The notes beneath the pieces are model-generated. The model saw only the letters and a program-made list of their open reading frames with translations, searched no databases and was not told where the DNA came from. Position numbers and translations under genes: made by a program. Of a DNA stretch of 8,430 nucleotides, positions 1 to 6,600 are shown one piece after another. Within the stretch, counting starts at the first letter, position 1, and the number at the start of each line of letters is the position of its first letter. The stretch is from Verrucomicrobiota bacterium (GTDB taxonomy: Bacteria > Verrucomicrobiota > Verrucomicrobiia > Verrucomicrobiales > DEV007): the NCBI GenBank assembly GCA_027618625.1, contig JAQCER010000100.1, positions 1 to 8,430 of the forward strand. The letters are read 5' to 3'.

Positions 1-11
1 AGAATAGCACC

Positions 12-410
12 ATGAACCAACCAGAAAAAAATGCACAAACCGTTCGTCGTGGGTATGCGGCCTTCAACGCGGCTGACATCAAAACTCTCGCGACCCTGTT
101 TGACGAGCACGCCACGTGGCATACACCGGGCACAAGCCCGATTGCCGGCGACCACAAAGGACGCGAGGCGGTCTTCGCCCAATTCGGCCGGTATGGGAGC
201 TTGACAGGCGGGACTTTCAAGGCCCAGTTTCTCCATGTGCTCAAGGATGATGACGGAGTCGTGGTGGGCGTTCATCGCAACACCGCCGAGCGGCACGAGA
301 AGCGCTTAGAGGTGGATTGCTGCATCGTCTTCCATTTCAAGAACGGTCTGGTTATTGACGCTCGGGAGCACTATTACGACCTCCACGCTTGGGACGCGTT
401 CTGGGCGTAG
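12..410 (+). CDS. NTF2-like / SnoaL-like domain protein
   Basis: This is a complete 132-residue protein of the usual length for a single-domain NTF2-like (SnoaL-type) alpha+beta barrel. The N-terminal helices (about 5-32, with RRGYAAFNAAD and TLATLFDEHATWH) lead into the WHTPGTSPIAGDHKGRE stretch at 36-52. That stretch is typical of ketosteroid-isomerase/SnoaL-like proteins, where a beta-strand and a small loop precede the pocket-closing helix. Beta-strands follow at about 68-78, 82-90, 99-109 and 112-119, ending in a Trp- and Tyr-rich tail (EHYYDLHAWDAFWA). No signal peptide or membrane segment is visible, so it is probably cytoplasmic. The fold is used for small-molecule isomerisation, hydrolysis or plain ligand binding, and the sequence does not say which, so no substrate is assigned. 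The start is the first in-frame ATG; only 11 bases of upstream sequence are available and no clear Shine-Dalgarno is seen. The gene converges on the sulfatase operon and has no evident functional link to it. Confidence 0.85.
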   Translation: MNQPEKNAQTVRRGYAAFNAADIKTLATLFDEHATWHTPGTSPIAGDHKGREAVFAQFGRYGSLTGGTFKAQFLHVLKDDDGVVVGVHRNTAERHEKRLEVDCCIVFHFKNGLVIDAREHYYDLHAWDAFWA

Positions 411-616
411 GCTGCTCGTGGGGTGATCTGCGAGTCATGTAAGAAACCCCGGCCGCTTGCTCGGCGCGATTGCGCTCCCGCATCGCCATCGCCACCTGCT
501 CTGCCCGCCTGGCACGCACGCACCGCCTGCCTGCCAGGTGCTCGCCACCACGCCGCATCCGACCCAGTCAAGCCCAGGCCCACGTCAGTCCACGGAGTGG
601 GCGGCGCCGCGTTACC
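411..616. other. Convergent intergenic gap, no gene seen
   Basis: This 206-base, GC-rich gap lies between the ends of two convergent genes. Several reading frames stay open across it on both strands, but they have low-complexity Arg/Pro/Ala-rich translations, no start signal and no recognisable domain. A 7-base inverted repeat (CCTGGCA at 508-514, TGCCAGG at 532-538, 17-base loop) and a 10-base palindrome (GCGGCGCCGC at 601-610) are present. Neither is followed by a T-run on either strand, so no intrinsic terminator is called. Confidence 0.5.
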
Positions 617-2029
617 TCATGGTTTTGGAGAAACGTGAGCGGGCATCCGGGCTCCGGATGACTTCAGCCAGGACTCAAGTTTGGCTTTCAACCGTTGAGT
701 CGTCTCGGGATTGGTGCCAGAGATGTTGCGCGTCTCGCCGAGGTCGGCCGCAAGATCGTATAGCTCCAGCGAGTCATCATCGTAATTCCGAATCAACTTG
801 AAGTCACCTTCCCGGACGGCACCGCCCAGGCGGTTGCGCTGGTGAAAGGCGTAATTGGGGTAATGTAAAAAGAGCGCCTTGCGCTGGAGCGTCCCGGTCT
901 GGCGCAGCAGCGGCAGCAGGCTTTCGCCATCAAGCAAATCATCAGGAGACGGCTTGAGGCCGGCGGCTTCCAGGAGGGTGGAAAAGGTATCCATGCTAAT
1001 CACTGGAACAGAGCAGGTGGAGCCGGGCTTCACCACGCCAGGCCAGCGCACGAGCCAGGGAACGCGGATACCGCCTTCGTAGAGGAATCCCTTATTGGCA
1101 CGCAGAGGTAGGTTGCCGAATAGCGACCCGTTATCGGAGGTGAACAGAACGAGCGTGTTGGTGGATAGACCCAGCGCGTCCAGTTCCTGCAGCACCCGGC
1201 CAATCGCCCCGTCCATGCCTTCGATCATGGCGGCGTAGGCGGGATCCTTCACACCGGCTCGATGGCGATACTTCTCGATCAAGTTCTCTGAAGCTTGGAT
1301 GGGATAATGAACGGAGTAGTCCCACCAGCAGAGGAAGAACGGCTTTGCCTGGTTGGCGCGGAGAAAGGAAATGCACTCGTCCGCGAGGCGCTCCGGCAGG
1401 TAATCCCCTTTGCGCCGGGGCGGAATGTTGGGAATCCCGTACGGCTCGAAATAGCTGGGCGGCCCGCCCCGGTCACAACCGCCAATGTTCAGGTCGAACC
1501 CCTGGTGCTCAGGGCGCAGTTGCGGTTCGAAAGGCCCCTTCGCATCAGCGCCGTTCCGATCGGAAAGATGCCACTTGCCGATGAACCCTGTCGAGTAACC
1601 GGCCTTCCTGAGCCGTTCGGCGACGGTGACTTCGCCCAGCGGCAGGTAGGTCAGATTCTCCGCCTCAGCCAGGTCCCGTCCTGGCGGCAAGAACCCCGGC
1701 TGATGCCCGGGGGCGTGATTGGTTATGGCCAATCGCGCGGGAGATTTGCCGGTCATCATGGCCGCGCGAGTGGGCGTGCAAACCGGCGCGGCGGCGTAGG
1801 CATCGGTAAACCGCATGCCTTGTTTAGCCAGACGGTCGAGGTGCGGCGTGTCGAGCAACGGGTTCCCCTGACAATGCAGATCGCTCCAGCCGAGGTCATC
1901 CGCCAGGATCACCACGATGTTGGGCGGCGTGGGCGCGGCGGTTGCCGGTGCGGAGCGGCTTGAGGCGAGCCCGGCCAGCCAGACGCCCAGGAGCAGCAGA
2001 AGCGAAGGAAAGCGGGCGAGGATGTTCAC
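617..2029 (-). CDS. Secreted type I sulfatase (arylsulfatase-like, S1 family)
   Basis: This encodes a 470-residue sulfatase that would hydrolyse sulfate esters, most likely on a polysaccharide outside the cytoplasm. Residues 1-32 form a signal peptide: a short basic N-terminus, the hydrophobic run SLLLLLGVWLAGLA, then an Ala/Ser-rich cleavage region. The catalytic domain opens with NIVVILADDLGWSD (37-50), whose Asp44-Asp45 are the expected metal ligands. The C-x-P-x-R signature is CTPTR at 84-88, so Cys84 should be converted to formylglycine by a maturase encoded elsewhere. GKWHL (151-155), VHYP (240-243), TSDNG (297-301) and RANKGFLYEGG (310-320) are the other family core motifs. All expected catalytic blocks are present and the length is normal. 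The GTG start at 2029 was chosen because it gives the signal peptide directly and overlaps the upstream esterase stop in a GTGA. The frame stays open 37 codons further upstream, but that extension is polar and overlaps the esterase gene. The substrate subfamily cannot be read from the sequence. Confidence 0.93.
   Translation of the reverse strand: MNILARFPSLLLLLGVWLAGLASSRSAPATAAPTPPNIVVILADDLGWSDLHCQGNPLLDTPHLDRLAKQGMRFTDAYAAAPVCTPTRAAMMTGKSPARLAITNHAPGHQPGFLPPGRDLAEAENLTYLPLGEVTVAERLRKAGYSTGFIGKWHLSDRNGADAKGPFEPQLRPEHQGFDLNIGGCDRGGPPSYFEPYGIPNIPPRRKGDYLPERLADECISFLRANQAKPFFLCWWDYSVHYPIQASENLIEKYRHRAGVKDPAYAAMIEGMDGAIGRVLQELDALGLSTNTLVLFTSDNGSLFGNLPLRANKGFLYEGGIRVPWLVRWPGVVKPGSTCSVPVISMDTFSTLLEAAGLKPSPDDLLDGESLLPLLRQTGTLQRKALFLHYPNYAFHQRNRLGGAVREGDFKLIRNYDDDSLELYDLAADLGETRNISGTNPETTQRLKAKLESWLKSSGARMPAHVSPKP
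2026..2029 (-). promoter_or_regulatory. GTGA stop/start overlap (translational coupling)
   Basis: On the minus strand the sulfatase GTG start and the esterase TGA stop share the bases GTGA. No clear Shine-Dalgarno sits within 15 bases upstream of the GTG. Terminating ribosomes re-initiating here is the simplest way to start the sulfatase, so its yield should follow that of the esterase. The overlap is seen directly; the coupling is inferred. Confidence 0.75.
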
Positions 2030-3099
2030 TTTGTCACGAGCAATTCTTTCATCGCCTCGCCCATCGTGTGACCGATGCGCGCGAACCAGATTGCGCTGCC
2101 CAGGTAGTGGTAGGGATGGTCGCCGCCGGTGAGTTTCCATTGCTCGAGGTTCTCCTGCCAGGTCGGATAGAGATCCTCCGCGGCTTTGTCCACGAGCACG
2201 TCGGTCCGGAACGCCTTCACGTTGCCCTTGAACTCCGGCACATCGTTCATCGCGAGCTGCGCATCGCGAATCGTCAGCATCGCGCCATTGGCCGGTTTCG
2301 ACCCGTTCTGGCCCATGGCGGCAATCACGAAAGGCAGTTTCGGGGCGTTGAGGTCTTTGCGCACATCCTTGATGAAATGCTTGAGGTTCGACTCATACTC
2401 GTTCTCACCACCGTATTGATCGTTCCAACCCTGAAACCACACGAAGCCGGCCAACTCCAGGTTTCTCCCCTTGAGTGCAGGGAACATCGTGCCGGAGTTT
2501 TCCATCACGTCTTTCAGTTCCGTCATCATGTTGCGGTAGGACGAACCGTAGGGCATCTTGGTGTTCTCCATCGTGGGCAGAGGATCGTTCTTCTTGTTCT
2601 TCTCGTTGTCCTTGGTGACGCTTTCCTGCGCCTGCTTCAATTCCTTCTCAAGCTCGGCTTCGGCCGGAAATCCAGCCGAGGGCGAGCGGAACAGTTTGAC
2701 GAGCGAATGCCCGCCCCACGCGGCTTTGATCAGGAGGACCGGTTCGTCGAAGTAATTGCCCATTACCGTCCCAAATTCCAACTCAGGGCCGGTGCGACCG
2801 GGTGAACCGTAGCCGACGGTGAGCGGGCCCTTGCGGTCGAGGAACTTGATGAACACGTCGTCGCGCACGATCCATTGGCCGTCCTTGCGCAAGTGGGCAA
2901 ACAGTTCCTTGGTGCTCTCGTTCGTCGCCTGATGATCGAGCAACGCGTTGGGCGCCTTGCCCTCCATGTTCGACTGGCCGGCCAGGATGAAGACTTTGAC
3001 CGGCTTGGACGTTTCGGTAGCCTGGAGGGCCGCCAGTGGGGCGAGCAGCAGGGCGGTGAGCAATCGGAGATTCTGTTTCATGATGCTTGGAGTTGGCAC
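2026..3099 (-). CDS. Secreted SASA-domain esterase (sialate O-acetylesterase-like, SGNH fold)
   Basis: This is a 357-residue exported carbohydrate esterase of the SASA/SGNH-hydrolase type, expected to remove O-acetyl groups from sugars. A signal peptide follows Met7 (MKQNLRLLTALLLAPLAALQA). VKVFILAGQSNMEG (34-47) is the SGNH block I, with Ser43 as the probable nucleophile. GPELEFG (104-110) and KAAWGGHS (125-132) are the next conserved blocks, with glycines placed to form the oxyanion hole. WFQGWND (221-227) is block III, carrying Trp where many relatives have Glu in QGE. DHPYHYLGSA (327-336) supplies the probable catalytic Asp/His, His331 or His328. A Lys/Glu/Asn-rich stretch at about 146-185 looks like a surface insertion. 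The GTG at 3099 is preferred because an AGGAGG lies four bases upstream. The ATG at 3081 would give a tighter signal peptide but sits 22 bases from that site. The gene is the upstream member of a pair with the sulfatase. The acetylated substrate is unknown, and the family name does not prove action on sialic acid. Confidence 0.88.
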   Translation of the reverse strand: MPTPSIMKQNLRLLTALLLAPLAALQATETSKPVKVFILAGQSNMEGKAPNALLDHQATNESTKELFAHLRKDGQWIVRDDVFIKFLDRKGPLTVGYGSPGRTGPELEFGTVMGNYFDEPVLLIKAAWGGHSLVKLFRSPSAGFPAEAELEKELKQAQESVTKDNEKNKKNDPLPTMENTKMPYGSSYRNMMTELKDVMENSGTMFPALKGRNLELAGFVWFQGWNDQYGGENEYESNLKHFIKDVRKDLNAPKLPFVIAAMGQNGSKPANGAMLTIRDAQLAMNDVPEFKGNVKAFRTDVLVDKAAEDLYPTWQENLEQWKLTGGDHPYHYLGSAIWFARIGHTMGEAMKELLVTK

Positions 3100-3103
3100 G
3101 ACG

Positions 3104-3109
3104 CCTCCT
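3104..3109 (-). promoter_or_regulatory. Shine-Dalgarno AGGAGG for the esterase
   Basis: The minus strand reads AGGAGG and then four bases before GTG at 3099. It is the only strong Shine-Dalgarno match found before any start in the window. It is what favours GTG 3099 over ATG 3081 for the esterase. Confidence 0.6.
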
Positions 3110-3138
3110 GGGGCGACTTCCGGGTCGCGCGTTCAGGA

Positions 3139-3300
3139 TTACGGGGGGGTTGCTTTGGTTTCATTCGTTTCAATTTTGTAGATCTTCATGCCCCGTGCGA
3201 GACAATTCTGAAGGGCCGCGGCATGTTCCAGCGTGCAGGTGCAGGTGCAGGGTCGTGTTCGCGCGTTCACTGATGCCGCAAGAGCGGTTGGGATAGCCAT
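3139..3300 (-). CDS. Candidate small ORF, 53 residues, unrecognised
   Basis: This is an uncertain small reading frame, in the same direction as the esterase and ending 39 bases before its start. It runs from ATG at 3300 to TAA at 3139. The translation opens MAIPTALAAS, has the alternating segment RPCTCTCTLEH at 16-26, then AALQNCLARGMKIYKIE (28-44), and ends in a polar tail (TNETKATPP). The Cys-Thr alternation comes straight from a hexanucleotide repeat. No Shine-Dalgarno precedes the ATG, and other in-frame starts exist (GTG at 3270, ATG at 3189). The frame also stays open upstream of the ATG to about 3366. No family is recognised. It could be a leader peptide, a real small protein, a decayed gene end or chance, and its GC3 is too unremarkable to decide. 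Confidence 0.22.
   Translation of the reverse strand: MAIPTALAASVNARTRPCTCTCTLEHAAALQNCLARGMKIYKIETNETKATPP
3235..3252. repeat. Short hexanucleotide tandem repeat (GCAGGT)n
   Basis: The plus strand carries GCAGGT GCAGGT GCAGGG, nearly three copies of a six-base unit. Because the unit is a multiple of three, copy-number change would not shift the candidate small ORF on the opposite strand. It would only add or remove Cys-Thr pairs. Confidence 0.7.
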
Positions 3301-3345
3301 TTCAGTTAAGTGATGGCAACGACGCTCTCTCCCGCGATCACTTTT

Positions 3346-3396
3346 ATGAAACTGCTCTTTCGACTCTTATGAAAAATATTGGAAGAGCAGTTTCAT
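3346..3396. repeat. 14-bp perfect inverted repeat, 23-base spacer
   Basis: ATGAAACTGCTCTT at 3346-3359 is the exact reverse complement of 3383-3396. Four more inner positions can pair if two G-U pairs are allowed, which shortens the loop to about 15 bases. There is no T-run after either arm, so this is not an intrinsic terminator. A near-copy of the left flank recurs inside the spacer: CTTTTATGAAA at 3341-3351 against CTCTTATGAAA at 3364-3374, 10 of 11 identical. It could be a regulator binding site, an RNA stem or ends of a decayed mobile element. Confidence 0.85.
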
Positions 3397-3446
3397 CGAT
3401 ATCTATCGCTAGTCGAAGGCACTGAAGAGGGAAAAATGGCTGGATG

Positions 3447-3472
3447 GTTCACCTCATTTTAATAAGGTGAGC
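3447..3472. repeat. Inverted repeat, 8-bp stem, 10-base AT-rich loop
   Basis: GTTCACCT at 3447-3454 pairs with AGGTGAGC at 3465-3472, with one G-T pair and CATTTTAATA as the loop. There is no T-run after either arm. The left arm sequence GTTCACCT is repeated exactly at 3562-3569, closer to the giant gene's start. Confidence 0.7.
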
Positions 3473-3491
3473 AAGAAAGCTTGTCATTATG

Positions 3492-3520
3492 GGCGGAGGT
3501 TGCTACGCTGATCCTCTGCC
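3492..3520. repeat. Inverted repeat, 8-bp stem, 13-base loop
   Basis: GGCGGAGG at 3492-3499 pairs with CCTCTGCC at 3513-3520 with one G-U pair. It is GC-rich, so it should be stable as RNA. The stem hides the GGAGG at 3495-3499, the only Shine-Dalgarno-like motif in this leader on the plus strand. That motif lies about 100 bases before the giant gene's ATG, too far away to serve it. Confidence 0.6.
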
Positions 3521-3530
3521 AGTGGGGCAT

Positions 3531-3557
3531 GGGAATACAGCGGGGAACTGTATTCTC
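3531..3557. repeat. Inverted repeat, 8-bp perfect stem, 7-base loop
   Basis: GAATACAG at 3533-3540 is the exact reverse complement of CTGTATTC at 3548-3555, with loop CGGGGAA. Two further outer positions pair if one G-U is counted. It ends 43 bases before the giant gene's ATG, a place where either a dyad operator or a 5' UTR hairpin would be expected. The half-site order (ACAG then CTGT) is opposite to a LexA box, so LexA is not proposed. Confidence 0.75.
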
Positions 3558-3600
3558 TAACGTTCACCTGGCGAGCAGCAATTTGTAAAACCCCGCATAT

Positions 3601-6600
3601 ATGACATTTTCGAGAACTCCCATTTTCCTGATCGCCTGTGCATGGTTCTCTGCGCTTTCCACCGTGAGCGCCGAGCAGATCATCTTCAGCGAAATCCAAT
3701 ACCACCCGGAAGAAGGAAAGCCGGAGTTCATTGAGATCCGGAACAATACTGCCACGCCCTCGGACATCGTCGATTGGACATTATCGGGCGGTGTCGACTA
3801 CGTCTTTCCCGGCTTCGACCCAGCCGACGGGCAAAAGGCATTCATTCACAATCGCGAGCGCATTCTCCTTGTCGGCGTAAGTGAAACGGAGTTCCGTGCG
3901 GCGTATCCTTCGACACCCGAGGATGTGCGGGTGCTCGGACCGTGGACGGGAGATTTGAGTGACCGCGGCGAGACCTTGACCCTGAAAGACAAGAACGGGA
4001 CGGTGATGACGACCGTGACTTACGAGGATCGCGGCCATTGGCCAGCTGCCGCAGATGGACTTGGCCATTCGCTGGTGGTGAAACGCCCGAATCAATATGT
4101 GAACGACTGGCGCAACTGGACGTACAGCCTTTCAAAAGGTGGAACTCCCGGTTCCGATCCCGAGAGCCCCGAAGGCGGTATCGCTATCGATAGCCCGGAG
4201 ATTGATCTCTCGGCAGCACTGCCGGTGGTCGAGTTAGGTTCCGAGTGGAAGTATTTCGATCAGACACAGGATCTGGGCACCGCATGGCGTCAGCCGGATT
4301 ATGACGACAGCGGCTGGAAGAGCGCGCCTGGAATGTTTGGCTACGAATCGCGGGCTCTGCCGGATCCCGGCATCCAGACAGCTCTCGCTCGGGATGCCGT
4401 AGGTGGACTGACCACCTACTACTTTAGAAAAGAGATCCAATTCACCAAGAACCCGGTCGGCTCGCGGATAACGATCGGCAATGTGCTGGATGATGGAGCC
4501 GTCTACTATTTGAATGGACAGGAGCTAGGACGGGTGCGCATTGCCGGTGGCGATGTGACCTGGCAGACGGTGGCGACGAAAGTGCCGGAAGAAGGGGTGC
4601 TTGAGGAGGGGGTAATCTCGGTGGATGGATCTGCATTCCTGGTTCCCGGCAGAAACGTTATCGCGGTCGAAGTGCATAACGAGAGCGCCAGAAGTTCAGA
4701 TCTCGTATTCGGCGCCACCGTGAGCATTTCCGCTTCGTCCGCCGGGGCAGTGATCAATGAGGTGGCACCCGGAGCGGGAGGTTTTGTCGAGTTCTTCAAT
4801 CCGGCCGAATCGAACGAAAATCTGAAGGGACACTATCTGACGGATGATCTGGCGAACCTGAAAAAGTACCAGATCACCGCTGATCTGGTGGCCGTACCAA
4901 GAGGGCATGTCTCGATCGACTACAGTGCCACCGGGCTGCCCGCTGCACCTGCCGGGCTCTATCTGGTCGCTCCCGATGGCACGACGGTAATCAATGCCGT
5001 GACGGTCCCGGTAGGAGCTGGTTCGTCCATCAGTCGCAAGCCCTCCGGTTCGAGTTCCTGGTTCGTTTTCTCCGAGCCGCAACGCGATAAGGCGAATGTC
5101 GGTGCTGGCGATTTGCGAAATCAGCTGAGCATCAGCGAGGTTCATTTTTCTGCCGATGGATCAAAGGTCGACTGGGTCGAACTCCACGCATCGGGAGCTG
5201 GCAGCGTTTCGGTGGACGGACTGTTCCTTTCAGGACTGGCCGATTTTTCTGACAAATCAGCCGTCAGCGGAACCCTTCCCGCGAATGGCTACATGGCATT
5301 CGATGTGGAGATGCCTCTGGATGGCGATGACGTGACCGTGTCATTGAGGACCTCTGGAGGCAATGTGATCATCGGTGAGCGACTTGAGCGTGATGCCGGA
5401 GTGGTCGCATTGCAAGAGTATCCTGCCGGTTCAGGCGAATACTACGAGAGTCCGACCGACAGTAAAGCGGCTGCGAACAATCCTCCGCGAAACACTAGCA
5501 TTGTGATCAACGAGATCATGGCTGACCCTCCATCCAACAGCCGGAATGGCGAGTTTGTGGAGCTCTATAACCGTGGCGCCACGACAGTGGACCTTGGTGG
5601 ATGGAGCTTCGTGGATGGCATTTCTTACGATATCCCAGCGGGAACATCTCTGGCGGCCGGGCAGTATCTCGTGATCGCTGCAAATGCATCCTTTCTAAAG
5701 TCCGCCTACTCTGGGATCACGATCATCGGCGACTATTCGGGTAATCTGGCGAACGAGGGCGAGCTGCTCCGGCTCGAGGACGCAGGCGGCAATCTTGCAG
5801 ATCAGGTCGACTACAAGAGTGGTGGCGACTGGCCGATCTGGGCCAATGGCGGCGGCAGCAGCATGGAACTGCTCAACCCCGCGATGGACAATGATCATTC
5901 CACTGCATGGCGCGACAGCGACGAATCTCTGAAGAGCACATTCAAGAGCTTCAAGGCTTCTGGCACTTACACCCAGCTCGAAACCATGGGTGCACCCACG
6001 GATTACAAGGAATTTCACCTTCACCTCGTGGGTGAAAGCCACATCATCGTCAAGAACATCAAGCTCACCAGGAATGGCGAGGCAGCGAATATTTTGAAAA
6101 ATGCTGATCGCGACACACCGGACGGCAGGAGTTCTTCCGGGTGGCTTTCACAGGGTACCCATTGGGCCAGCCATTTTGAGGGAAGCGATTACCACCTGAT
6201 CGCCGACGGTCATGGGGACAACCGCGCCAACAAGGCAGAGATCGATGCCACGGACCTTACACGCGGCGACAGTGTCGAGTTGACTTTTGAGGCCCGCTGG
6301 GTTGCGGGTAAGCCTACGCTGATCGCACAAACCTATGATCACAGTTTCGCCCCGGTATTTCATCTTGACGTTCCAAATAATCTCGGCACACCGGGCGCCC
6401 AGAATTCGCGCTACGTCGCTAGTGCACCACCAACGGTGTCAGAAGTGGCGCATTCCCCCGCAGTGCCAAAGGAAGGCGATCTAGTTACGGTGACAGCCCG
6501 CGTCACGAGTGCTTCAACATTGCAATCGATCGACATCGTTTATCGCGAGGATTCGCAGGACAACAGCAAACCCTGGCAGACGGCCGCCATGAATGACGGC

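Larger units (their letters stand above)
3301..3600. promoter_or_regulatory. Divergent intergenic/leader region rich in inverted repeats
   Basis: These 300 bases lie between the minus-strand operon (plus its candidate small ORF) and the plus-strand giant gene, and are visibly more AT-rich than their neighbours. I find no plus-strand gene here: the frame leading into the giant gene is stopped by TAA at 3586-3588. Four inverted repeats follow each other between 3346 and 3557 (listed separately). No convincing sigma-70-type -35/-10 pair was found for either direction. TTGTCA at 3481-3486 resembles a -35 box, but nothing like a -10 box lies at the right distance. The giant gene's ATG at 3601 also has no Shine-Dalgarno. 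Promoters for both directions are expected here from position alone. Confidence 0.45.

Noticed and set aside
508..538. Possible bidirectional terminator between the convergent genes
   Set aside because: The stem is only 7 bp with a 17-base loop and neither strand has a following T-run.
423..801. Overlapping open frames on both strands in the convergent gap and running into the sulfatase end
   Set aside because: They have low-complexity Pro/Arg/Ala/His translations, no start context and extend into the sulfatase coding region; they are explained by high GC content.
1295..1963. 222-codon plus-strand open frame opposite the sulfatase
   Set aside because: It lies fully antisense to a sulfatase with all catalytic motifs; its translation is Arg/Gly/Val-rich with no domain, typical of a GC-rich shadow frame.
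2030..2140. N-terminal extension of the sulfatase to an ATG at 2140
   Set aside because: The extra 37 residues are polar, would bury the signal peptide, and overlap the esterase coding sequence. The GTG at 2029 forms a GTGA overlap and places the signal peptide at the N-terminus.
1942..2805. 287-codon plus-strand open frame opposite the esterase and sulfatase start
   Set aside because: It is antisense to the SASA gene, whose SGNH blocks are clear. The translation is Arg/His/Leu-rich without motifs and has no ribosome-binding site.
3235..3252. CRISPR-like or VNTR array
   Set aside because: There are fewer than three copies of a 6-base unit with no spacers; it is only a short tandem repeat.
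3533..3555. LexA/SOS box
   Set aside because: The half-sites are in the order ACAG-N7-CTGT, the reverse of the CTGT-N8-ACAG consensus.
4696..5145. Minus-strand open frames inside the giant gene (also 5695-6042, 6514-7011, 7903-8280)
   Set aside because: All are antisense to an uninterrupted 1610-codon frame with recognisable domains; none has a motif or start signal.
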